Shown one piece after another: positions 49,486 to 61,220 of a stretch of 64,000 nt of DNA. The translations under genes and the position numbers were made by a program. Below the pieces are notes generated by a model. The model saw only the letters and a list, made by a program, of their open reading frames with translations, was not told the origin of the DNA and did no database searches. The stretch is taken from assembly GCA_026874595.1 (NCBI GenBank), contig CM049306.1, forward strand, positions 80,566,142 to 80,630,141, written 5' to 3'. The stretch's first letter is position 1, and each line of letters begins with the position of its first letter. The stretch is from Sipunculus nudus. Its lineage: Eukaryota > Annelida > Sipuncula > Golfingiida > Sipunculidae.

Positions 49486-49826
49486 AAAATCATCGATCTT
49501 GAATTACAAAGTTCACGTCGTTTGCGTCTATTGCGGATGTAATCTTCATATGGAATTTTGAAGTTTGCAAGATTGTCTCTGCCTATCAGGAAATGATTCG
49601 GTGTATATTCGGCAGCTATGGGACGACTATTCAACAAACTGGTGATCTTGCTGTAGAAAGTCTTCCATTCAGGAAAAGTAGGTTTTGGCCAAGTATTTCA
49701 TCGGCTATTTGATCCCCTGCACAAGTCTCTCAAATAATCGTTGATGGCGAGTTCCATAATATTTCCACTCAGTTCCATATCTTTGAATGCACGGTAGAAA
49801 TGCTTATAGTCCCCGGGATACATCGA
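49486..49826 (-). pseudogene. Coding remnant with retroelement-integrase-like motif
   Basis: The minus-strand frame from 49824 reads MYPGDYKHFYRAFKDMEL, is broken by a stop near 49706, then reads TFYSKITSLLNSRPI and YTPNHFLIGRDNL before ending in RNRRKRREL. The spacing of LNSRP and TPNHFLIGR is reminiscent of the C-terminal part of integrases of BEL/Pao-type LTR elements. No DDE core, protease or reverse transcriptase is seen nearby. The family call is tentative. Its 5' end overlaps the left arm of the long inverted repeat. Confidence 0.35.
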
Positions 49827-50452
49827 TTTAATTGGAAAATTTTATCGTTAATCTTAGGTTTATTTTCCGTTGTAGTATACTCTGGGACATTAACAAATGA
49901 CAGTCCGAAATTGCACAGATGGTAGTTCTGCCCTGTAGCTAAAAAACCCCAACCCGAACCCCTATATCGGTGATTTGCCAATTTCTACCATGCAACCTTC
50001 GGATCAAAATATTTCTGGAATGCCTTGGCAGATTTAGATAATCTTGGTATCTAGCATGGCCGACAAGATAAGCATAACTTCACGGCCATCTTAGTTCGAA
50101 ATCAAGGCCAAAGGTCAAGGTCAAACTCACTTTGAGGACCTACAAGCAGATGATATCCTATTTTTGCACGTAAATTTTTATATATATTATTTATTTGACA
50201 CAATCTCAGTTTCTCTGGAAGACTGATTAATTAAGGTTCCGATGAAGTAGTTCTCAAAGCATAGAGTTTAAGGTCAAGGTCATCAGTTATACGAAACAAC
50301 TTATAGGGTTAGGTTGATCCGTTGTGTGGTAATACAGACGAGTTTGAGTATACTTATCTGATTTATTAAGATATGATTCTGTTAGTCACTTGCGGAACGT
50401 ACAAAAACCCTTAATATTCGAAACCAGTTTCAAACAAAATTAATTCTTCTTA
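49801..50452 (+). repeat. Long inverted repeat, left arm
   Basis: The arm matches the complement of 53325-53984 with moderate divergence. Shared blocks include CATCGATTTAATTG, GATAAGCAT, GGTCAAGGTCA and CAACGGATCAA (as complements). The arms are about 650 bp and the spacer about 2.9 kb. Confidence 0.8.
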
Positions 50453-53324
50453 TTCCCGGGCTTCTCAAACAGTACCAGCTTTAGTTATGAAGACAATGAA
50501 CAAGTACTTTTTCGCCCTTTTTTTGGGACAAGGATAAGTGGCAAGATTTGAACCGTGTTTGGCACACACTTCTTCCAAACAAGATTCCGCAGAGAAAAAG
50601 CAAAGCAAACTCTGTCTAAGCTCGGTTCCTTTGACCCCGCCAATCTTCCCCATGCCTCTATGTCCTTGAGCAGAAAATCACCAGGGTCAAACTTGTAAAC
50701 CATAACTCGGCAAATGCGCACAAGGCTCATATAAATGATTGGGACCCCTGAAACATGTTTGGGTGAAGGAGGAAATTTCATCCCTAAATTGTTTGGAAAG
50801 CGAGTTCCGGATAACCTGTTTCATGAGGAAAATGAGATGGAGGATGATGACATGAGCGATATTGATACTTATGACGAAGACATTGAGTGCCAATGGGAGC
50901 AGTGTTCAAATCAGGGAATATATAAATACACGTAACGTGATGATTATTTAAGCTAATGAGCTTTTTTCATGCACATTACAAAATTCAGCTTCGTTTTAAT
51001 TGTATACTAGATCTATAAGTTATACTATACTATAAGTTAGATCAGACTTTTTAAAGTTTTTAGGTAATTAGCATACATTTTAAATCATTATCTTAAATTT
51101 TGCCAAACGTCGACCACGGCACATTTTTTCTCCTTTTAATACAGTTTATTTCATTTTCATTTTCACAGCATAATACACATGAATGTTGAATCTTTTAATA
51201 TCTGAATATAAAAAAGAATTAATTAAAAATTACAAAGAACTGATTAAGAAAAGAATATGTATATTTTTTTTTCAGTTTACACAGACCATATCAACTGTTT
51301 TTTATATTATTATATCAGCCTCACCCAGTTCACTGAGTTATACACTGAGTACCCTGTTACGTAACCGATCAAGGCATCTGCCCTAGCTCCCCCCCCCCCC
51401 CCCCCCCCAAGGTTGATGTGTCAGCTAGACAAATATTGTAATTTTCTATATTTGATTCATCCTTGTTCAAGACTTTTGCTACATTTTGGATAATGAATTG
51501 TATCACAAGGTGTTAAAATTATTAAAGTGAACATTCAATAATGACCACAAAGTGATGAGGATTTTCTTATAGAACAGTAAAAAAACTTGGAATATTTTTT
51601 CACCAGCCCTATTCAGTCGCCTGCATGTCACACTTGTTAACCTTTCAGGCTAATTTTACACGCTCCAAGCGGGGAATACTGGGAAGCTAGCTCGCTCTTG
51701 GCAGGCCTCATCTGGCCCCAGGTGCCAAACCCCCCTCCTCTAGTTGTTGTTTTGGTCGACAACATATCTATAAACATTTATAATTTTTTATTGGTTTATA
51801 ATAACGACTTAAAAAATAATGGAATGGAGAATTGAAAGTTAATAAGTAACAGGGAATAACCTTGAAATTACTGATGTTGTATGGATCTTGTATTCAATAG
51901 AACACCATCTTCATGTATTTTTCATTTCAAACTTAATAATGAAAAAAAAAATTAATAAAATTGATTTATACTTTTAGGGATGATATGAAGCAAATCATTA
52001 AAAGACAAGGCTGCAGTTGATTAAATAAAAATTAATCTAAATTTACAGGTATTTTTCTAGTGTTTCAGTTTGTCAATTTATATTATTTGCAAAACTTAGA
52101 AAAAATTAAATATGTCAAAAATTTAAAATTAACACAGATTAATACCCCTTACAGATGTCATTATGTTTGAATTATGATATCAAGAGTCATGGCTATAACA
52201 GATGTCACATGATACTGTGTAAATAATCAAAATTTATATTAAAGATATTTCCTCATCTCCAGTTTGCTCTTTGTATAACTTACTGGGTGTTCTAACCCTT
52301 GGAGTATATTTTACATGTGAATTAGTTTTACAGCTGAGATTACTTTTCATTCTTTTAAATATGCATTAGAAAATAAAATTATTCAAATGTGATTAAACAA
52401 ATCAGAGCTTAGACAAGTTCTCAATGTAGACAATGTCTGCTGTGTTTACAATGTTAATAATTGTCCATAGACTCTTGCTATGTCCAGTGTGTAGAACATA
52501 AATTTACATATGTTAAACATAAATTTAAGCCATATATCCAGTTATTTATGATTTTTGTTCAAAATAACATAACCAGAGCACTAAAATGTATATTCTTTCA
52601 AACTATCAGTTTAGTTTTGCTTTATGCTAATGTTTCCGAGCAAAACCATCCAACCACGCAGTCTCAGTACTTCACACAAGGCTGTTTGACACCTTTTTAT
52701 GGCTCTGTGCGTTTATTAACACAGTTCACTTGTGTCTGTTTACCATAAAAGGCCGCGTGACCGGAGGTCCGAATGTGAGCCTAAACACGCAATGTTTCAG
52801 CCGGCGGGAATATGTATTACATTTTTTGGGCCAAGTCAGTCAGGGCACAGCATGATGGTCAGGTGTTGTAGTTGAGCCCCGAGCGATGTGTTATGTTTAC
52901 AATTGTGATCGTGCCCGTTCCAATAATTTTAATACTTGTTTATAGGATGCACAAACAACTTCAGGGCAATATTTTGGAAGGTACAAAGATATTTTAATGG
53001 GAAGAAGCTATTTTTCGTGTTAATACGACAGACCTTATAGGCGAATGGGCCCCTTTCAATTTGTGAAATTTGCATGTCTGAGATTCTCGACAATTTTGTT
53101 TAACTGAAACTGAACCAATACTCATGAGATACAATTTACATGATAAAACTGACAAATTGGTGTATACTTGGCAAAGTCTTCTATTTCCAAATGTAAATTA
53201 TTTAAACTGACATTAGTCCTCTTCGCTCTATATTCGCTCTATAGCAGGATTTTATCAAAATCTTTCATAACCATGGTGCCTTTGTCTAAATCGGTTGTTA
53301 TACCTATAAAAGCTATTAAGCAGA
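50453..53324. other. Spacer between the inverted arms
   Basis: No confident gene. Coding-like scraps occur at 50781-50485 (minus) and 50735-50935 (plus, an acidic EDDDMSDIDTYDEDIE run ending in a stop). They overlap on opposite strands, so at most one is real. A 20-base C run lies at 51389-51408. The rest is AT-rich. Confidence 0.4.
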
Positions 53325-53984
53325 ATGAATTTCATGTTTTGCAACTGGGTTCAAACATTTAAGTGTATGTACGTTCCACCAGTGAAAAAGAGAATCGTCT
53401 CTTGATTAATCAGTATAGTCAGTCTCGTCTATAATACCACACAACGGATCAAGCTGACCTTACAAGTTGTTTCGCATATCTGATGACCATGACCTTAAAC
53501 CAAGTTACTTGGCTTTGATAATTACATTATCTGAAACCCATTTAATCAATCTCCCACTTAATCTATGATATTGTGTCAAGATAAAAAAAATATAGAGATT
53601 TCGAGCAAAAACAGGCTATCATCTGCTTTTTAAGTCTCAAAGTAACCGTGACCTTGACCTTTAGCCTTGATTTGGCCACAGATGGTCATGAAAACATGCT
53701 TATCATGTCGGCTATGCTTGAAAACATACAACTAGATACCAAGATCATCCAAATCTGCTAAGGTATTCCAGAAATATTGTGATCCGAAGGTTGCATTGCA
53801 TGATTGTGACAAATAACCGATATAGGGGTAGGGGTTGGCTTTTTTGAGCTACAGTACAGAACTACCGTCTGTGCAACTTAAGACTGTCATTTTCTAATGT
53901 CCCAAAGAATTCTACAAGGGAAATCTAAGATTAACGATAAAATTTTGCAATTAAATCGATGTATATCCGGTACTACTATGAGCA
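53325..53984 (-). repeat. Long inverted repeat, right arm
   Basis: The complementary arm of 49801-50452, in the opposite orientation. Numerous substitutions and small indels show that it is not a recent duplication or an assembly fold-back artefact. Confidence 0.8.
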
Positions 53985-55544
53985 TACATTGGCACTAATC
54001 GTCGGAGCCGAGGCTCTTCGAATGTTTATAAAGCGAACACAGGCTTCCAGAAGATCCTGAACACAGGTTAGGTGTACAGTTCGGACTACTGCATAGACAA
54101 AGATGGCATCGTATACTTTTTCGTGTTGTTGTTCAGCTTCACGTTGATCAGTCCCAATTGGTATATAATAATTGTGTGAAATGGCGGAGTAAAGGGTTAT
54201 ACTCTGAATGGCGGCAGGTTTTCCATCCCTTTTTCCTGTTGCTTTTCGCGAAGATGAATGAAGACCTCACATACGTTGACAACTATATGTCTCCGATTTA
54301 CCAGGAAATCTGTCTGATTCCGGCTGCACTTTGTAGATATATGCACCACGTAGAGCAAATCTATGTCTTTCCCGGGCTTTCTACCTGATTTGATTTCTCT
54401 TTGGAAGGAGGTAAGGATAAAACATTTCAGGTTCAGTATGAATGGACCCCACTCTGTAAACATGTTCCTTCTCACCCAGGAAAGGGTTCAGGTTCATGAC
54501 ATGATGATCTTCAAATTTAATCTCTTGCTTTGCTAGAAGAATACAGTGTGATCTCTGTTTTATTTCATTCCTCTTTGGAGACTGATTCTTGGTAATCAGT
54601 GTTGTCAACTCTTTCAACTATTGACATTTTGGCAAGTCTTTCAACTACAGTATAAATACACCTAACAGACGTGACCAGTTGAGAGTAGTGTCAGATACAC
54701 AACGCATCCTACTTTAGTCAGCTAAAGTGCAACGATCTTTGCCCTCTTAACATGGAACTTCTTTAGCGCTACATCTTCCTTGTTTACTGAAACATTAATG
54801 GGGGTCGTTGGTGGTTTTGTGCGGAGATATGGTCTTTCAATGACTCACTACATCACACCTGCATTCTATTTTGGCCTGAGGTGCATATGCAATTTCTTTG
54901 TCAGGATCAAATTTGGCTGATCACGCGACACGCAACAAATGAACGGAACTATTTTGACCGACCTCTGAACCAAATAATGGCATTTTACTCTGCAGTATCA
55001 TGTCTGCAGTCATTTGTGTGGCCTTCGAACAACTGAGGATTTATTTAATGAATAATTCTACAAGGAAAAATGAAATTATTTAACAATGCCGCTGACAATT
55101 TTGGGCTTTATACTGCACAGGTCATCCTTGTGATCAGAGAGTCATGATCCATGCCTCATTGATTAATCGGACTAGCTTCACATTTTATTTGTATAACGAT
55201 TTTTTCATATTTGTAATACATTGAAACACCAGCCAACTAAACGGATACATATTTAATATGAAACTTAATTGTATTTGGATTTTTTTAATAATATAATTTT
55301 TACAAATTTGCCTTTTGATTAGGAATTTTGACCATTAAATTTAAAATATTATTTAAATCAGCCATTTATCCCAGTTATGCCGCAATAAGTATTTTTTTTA
55401 ATGATAGACCTGTTGGTGGCACTGTCTATTGAATAAAGATGAAGGTATTCAGATGATAAGAATGCTATACTATTATTAAACCATCCTGGATTTCAGGTTT
55501 TTATATTCACGTGTTAAGGAATAATCCAGAAGTCATAACCTGTC
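53985..55544. other. Gene-free stretch
   Basis: Open frames at 54158-54388 (+) and 54475-54197 / 54617-54381 (-) overlap and have no recognised domain. No RNA gene or repeat is seen. Confidence 0.4.
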
Positions 55545-55632
55545 GTTAAGACGTTAGAGGCACCTGCGGGGTTCGAACAGGGGACCTTCAGCTCTGAAGT
55601 CCAACGCCTTAACCACTGGGCTACGCCCTACA
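55545..55632 (-). repeat. tRNA-Ser-like SINE head
   Basis: On the minus strand an A box TAGCCCAGTGG (55623-55613) is followed by TTAAGGCGTTGGACTTCAGA and a B box TGTTCGAACCC, at normal tRNA spacing. The order resembles a serine tRNA. The T stem does not pair and the acceptor ends do not match, so it is not a working tRNA. A tRNA-derived SINE promoter region is the best reading. Confidence 0.6.
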
Positions 55633-56257
55633 CACATATAATCAGCAATAATTATATTCAAATTACTAAACTATGAATATTATGTTCTTTTTTCTCGTCT
55701 CATCTGTTTGGTTTGGTAACTAAACGAATTGCTAAGAAATACTTGAACGCAATGCTTTTCTTTAATTTATTATTAACCTTGACCTGTTGACCTGAAATCT
55801 TAACCATAAAATGAAAAAGTACTTAACAATTTACAATCAAACGACTCGGATAATCCCATATATACGTTTGTGCCATCTTACATATTACCTGGAACCTAAA
55901 TCTAAATGTTTGATGAAATGCGTCATTATCTCAGACAAAACTTAATAATTAAGGAGACTTTGGCTATATTTCACCCCAGTATCCGTATCCATATTTTATA
56001 TATCATCTAAACTCAACGAAGCCTAATGTTTTTTTTTGGTTAAAATTGCAGATTATTTGAAAATGTAGGTAAAACAAATATTAAAGCACATTTGACTTTC
56101 TGACATGGATCTTTGACATTGACGGTCATATGCTCTTTGGCAACCGGATATTTCTGAAACCTTGCACTATTTTCACACTTTCCAGCGTATTTGTAAAAAA
56201 AAATCTTAATTTTATTTTAGGATCTTGCTAGTCGACAGGAAATATACACGATACATT
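55633..56257. other. Gene-free AT-rich stretch
   Basis: Nothing recognisable beyond short A and T runs. Confidence 0.5.
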
Positions 56258-57130
56258 TATATGAAAATCCTTGCGCAATTATATAACACATCTTGTATAT
56301 GACTTGATGAGCACAGTATTTTATGTTTGTCTGTAATGCCTGTTATGTGTTAGTAGTATAATAATATTCATACCAGTTCCAGTCAACTTCCGCTCTGAAA
56401 AGGGAATGGTCGCCCTGCGACGTGCACGGATGCCGAGTCCTATCACAGCGCACACGGATTTTCTTTAAACACAAATAGAAGACCATACACATGACTAGTT
56501 ATAACCACTTTTCCTTGTTGCAAATCTGAACATTGTACGTGAATAACTAATATCAATAGAATCGTCAATTAAATACAGAGAGATACATACAAACCAATTT
56601 TCCTCACTGAATGGGCTTACACTTACACTAATGGGCTTAGTTCTGATACAGCAATAATTCGATTGTCAGATGCAAATAGCTCGACATATCTCGGGAATTT
56701 ATATAAAGATAATTTTTAAATCATTGAAATAGGTCCATAGCTGAACATGGTACAGAGAAAAGCCTCGGTTTCTATGTTTCCACTGACAGGTTGTCGTGTT
56801 TTATTATATACATCCAAGTTAAAGACTAATGCTAGCTTCCAAAATAATAATATTGGAATTGATGTCCCTCAAAGATATATTAAGTGTTTTCGAACAACTT
56901 GCGTATCATAGTGACTTTAAATCCTGAGGCTTGTCCAAATAAATACCTACATACACTTTTACTGTGGAATGAAACTGGCAGTTTAACATTGCCACTTCAG
57001 AAATTTAAATAATCTAACATAATTCCATCAGAGACTTTTCTCCAAACATTAACATATGATGCTGAACTGATTAAACCATCGATTAAACCCATCATTATAA
57101 AATGCTCTACCTAATTAAATCCATTTCATT
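56258..57130 (+). repeat. Diverged tandem duplication, first copy
   Basis: Aligns with about 57540-58440 at an offset of 1310-1325 bp. Anchors: 'tatgtttgtctgta', 'cttttccttgt', 'attaaatacaga', 'agtttaacattgccac' and 'gctgaactgatta'. No coding sequence is recognised. Confidence 0.7.
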
Positions 57131-57539
57131 TAAGTGTAAGCAGGACCAACATCAGCCATTTATTGAGACAATGGAGGTCCACAGAGATAAAAAGCGCCGC
57201 TCAAGTCCAAATAAATTGTTTTCCTTTTCCGAGTTTTTTTTTCAAATTTTTGGGAATAATAAATCTGATCTTCCATACTACTTCTCATGTATTCAACTAC
57301 CCTTTTGGTTCGGAGTGAAATATAAGTATTAAATGTGAAAGTTAGAAAAGATTGAAATCATATGTGTAAAACTCTTACTAAGAAATAAAAATGAGCAGTT
57401 AGTTCACAAGAGGTATATTTGATTACAACAATGCCACACGAACCACGTCAATCTTTTGGCAAAAGTTAAACTTTGTATGAACAATGTACAAAATGTATGA
57501 AAGACACCTATGTACAGGACGGAGAAAGTATGAACGATG

Positions 57540-58440
57540 TATAAAAATCCTTCCGTAATGATAATCAAAGAAAATACAATGTTTTAAGTTAAGTGGATAC
57601 AGATCTCGCATAGTGTCATATATATGACTGGATGAACAAAGCATTTAATGTTTGTCTGTACAAATCATTATATCAATATATGAAAGGGTTGTTCTGTGAG
57701 GCGACGGTGACGTGCAGGGATCATGAGCTCTGTTAACATACAGAACTGTACAGAAATGATTTATTATCACCATTTTTCCTTGTAGCTAATCTGATGATTC
57801 TACGTACATTACGATGTGGATAAAATAGATTAAATACAGAAAAGGACATATACACTATATTTCCATATAGAGAAATTAAAGGCTTTGCTTGCATTACTGA
57901 TCTCAATTTGATTATTAATAAAACCTATACATGTCATGCGCTTGCTGTTAGGAAGATAATTTATTCTCCATTCTCTGAATACACGGGGATCCGTTCTGAC
58001 ACAAGAATGATTTTATTGTCAGTTATAAATAGCTTGTCCACAGCCTGGAAAATCATACAAAGGCATATGGAAAAAGAACTTTAGCTGCAATTGGTCTTTA
58101 TCAAATGCTTCAGAACTAACGTTAGCTTCTACAATCATGATAATTGAAAATGATTTCGCTCGAAGGTATTTTAAGCGCTTAAAAACATTGCCTTATTGAA
58201 TTTAAATGAATAGGCGGCTGCATATTAAAATCTAAATACACAATATGGATTGGCACTGAAATTAATTTAATAGTTTAACATTGCCACCTCAGCAAATGGA
58301 ATAATCTAAAATATTTCCAATAAAGAGTAATGAAAAACGAAAGACATTTCTCCTAAAGTTTACATATGAAGCTGAACTGACTAAACTATTAATGCCTATC
58401 ATAATCAAATGCTTAAATCTTATTTTATTTATCTTGAAAG
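57540..58440 (+). repeat. Diverged tandem duplication, second copy
   Basis: The second copy of the unit at 56258-57130. A separating segment (57131-57539) has no counterpart that I can see. No gene is recognised in either copy. Confidence 0.7.
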
Positions 58441-59309
58441 TATAGGTACCTAAAAGACAGAGAAAACCTAAAAATAGGCCATTTTTTCTCATGGATAAGT
58501 TTATATTTGATTATACGAAAAGGAAACAATTAAAAGAACCAATTAAGCATATATAACTGTGTAAGAAAGTTATTGTCGAATTATACGCTGCCAACAAAGT
58601 GGCTGGGTTGTTATTTACTAATGCAAAAACTCATCGAAGCACATTGAGGCTTATAAAACGTTGAGGAAACATCATGTTCACGGATATCAAATGTTGCGCA
58701 CATATTATTCTTTAAACCCGGCCCATGCATACCTCTTCATTTAAATCGGTGGTATGTGCTTTGTTGTAATGACTTAACTGGTAGCAGCTTAATGCAAACA
58801 GAAATACACGTGATTTCAGATACTGACTCAATATTCTTTACTCCTACTATAGTGTACTGGGCACGTGGTAATCAGCAAGATCTGTCACTCGGTATAGGAT
58901 GCATTCCTCTCAAGGAAAATCTGCCCGTTTGAATCATAAGTGGAATATACGCTCTTACTAAAATAAGTTGTTCTAACAAAATTTCATGAACACAACATTA
59001 TTATTGATTTAAAGAGATCATTTCAATTATCTAGATTGCAAAATGAGACGCTGAATGACAAGTTAATACAATGGGTGTTTCCATATGAAACTATTTAAAT
59101 ACCAATAAATCCCAATAAATCAGACAGCTTTATTTCCTTTCCGTATATGCATATATATAAATCTTCATAAGGTTACAACATTAGCAGAATCACACATTTC
59201 AAGGAAAATTTACTTTCATGTTCTTCATATTATTCGATTTCACATATTAAAATTTTAAACAATTATCAAAAACAAAAATACAAGGAAACATTCACTTTGA
59301 CACGTATAC
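58441..59309. other. Gene-free AT-rich stretch
   Basis: No exon, RNA gene or clear repeat is seen. Confidence 0.5.
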
Positions 59310-61220
59310 CACAAATATTTTTTTTCGGAATAAAATTAGTAAGTGTTCGGGCACCAAACAAAAATAGCACAATAAATATATGCCCGTGATCTAGCCTGGA
59401 TTGTTTTAAAAACAGATTACCATTAAATGTGAGCATGCTTAAGAATATCCCAGGCTTTATAATAATGATTTGTTCATTGTTGAACATCAAACAAACAGCT
59501 TTAGTTCTCATATTATCAGAGGTCAAAGGTTTTACTTGCATCCTGGGAAAAAACTGAAACTGGGTTAAAGTTAATGAACTAATACAGGGTTAACTGGAGT
59601 CAAGAGTAAGTGGTCCCACGTATAAATTTGCATATCTTTGGGGGAATATGCTATTGTACTTTGCAAAAAAAGTGTAAACATAAGTGACGCCAACTATTCT
59701 TACACTACAGCCACAGCATTCATTTAAATGTAACGGAAATAAAACATCTTAAAAAATTTCCATTTGAACTAACGCCTAGGTTACACAGGCTAACTCTATT
59801 ATATATAATAAACCTGTATTCTACACATATTTATTATACAAGTAAACAATAGATGATCTTTCTTTGTTTAGATTTTATATTACATTTACAAGACACACTA
59901 ACGCTAGATTGCACATGAACTACACTAACTACCACATACTTTTACTCCAGGCAAACCATTATTTTACATTCTTAGCGCACCATACAACCACATTTAACCA
60001 CATCCTGAATACTCGTAAATTATGACCATATACATGAAAGAAGACACCCGTTGACATTTTTTAACCTTCGAGTTCACAGTCGTTCCATATTTAACCTTCT
60101 GCTGTCGAAGTATATTTCTATGCTTCTTTTTAATTTTAAGGTTACTGCGTTTGACGTATATTCCATTAAACATAAACATTCACTTCGCCAATAAACACGA
60201 ACTGCATGGGGTGATGTTTTTGCATGAACGCCTTTATATACATACCTCATCAGTTTATAGTAAATCTCTAAAACAAATTTACAAAAAAACTGTAACCACA
60301 TTTATATGACGTGATCTCTACTGATTTCTTCTTTCTATTTTTTTTTATTCAAGCTTACACGATTTTCCCAACAATAACCATTACACATGATCGCAAACTG
60401 CCACAAAAATAAAAAAAAATAAAAAACAAAGCGCAACAACACTTTTTTCACATGACAAGCTATTGACCCTATTAACAAGCTATTTTTTAAACTAAGGTGT
60501 CTACCAAATACTAAAGTATATTGAATATACATAAAATCTAACTATACGGATTTCACTAAACATATTTATCTATAAGATGGAAACGTACAAATGAAAACCT
60601 CGACTGAACAAACCGAAATCTACACTCATAGCAATTCAAACGCCTGTGCTATATATAAATACATTGTGACGTGAGCCTACACGTGACCTGTCGTAGATTT
60701 TGTATTACTATTATGATTTTAGGGGTCACCTCCAAACCACATTACAGAATTAGTTCTAACCGCAAAAACCTCTGTGTGTTCATGAATTTATGATAGTCTA
60801 TTTAGTCTAATTATAGCTTCAATACAAGGGAACTATTACACTCCTAAAACACTCCTTATTAAGAAAAGCCATACTAATCCATCCTTGTTAGCGCACTGTT
60901 CACAGGGTTTGCCAGTTGGAACTGACAAAGGATGGAGATGACATTGTGTATCTATCGCCAATTTTTTTTGTATGTATTTATCGCCAGATATAATTATTAA
61001 CTTGTTTTAAATGTGTCTCCAACTACTTCATGAAACTTGAATATACAAGTATTTTGAATATATACAATCACACATAATGATAGTTTTTTTTTTGTTGCAT
61101 CCATCACTCACAACAAAACTTGAATACACATGTCTTTTGTTCATATCTAATCAAACATACCGACGTTTAAGATATACCTACCAACTACATAACAGGTGGA
61201 ATACATTTTGATAGTATGAT
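59310..61220 (+). repeat. Diverged dispersed duplication, copy B
   Basis: The partner of 38640-41130 in direct orientation, about 20.5 kb away. It keeps the same order of anchor words but is shorter and much diverged. It includes a few units similar to the degenerate satellite (for example 'ccatcactcacaacaaaacttgaatacacatg' near 61085). Confidence 0.75.

Noticed and set aside
49801-50452. Assembly fold-back artefact explaining the inverted arms
   Set aside because: The arms differ by many substitutions and indels, which an artefact would not produce.
55560-55630. Functional tRNA gene
   Set aside because: The T stem and acceptor stem do not pair, although the promoter boxes are good.
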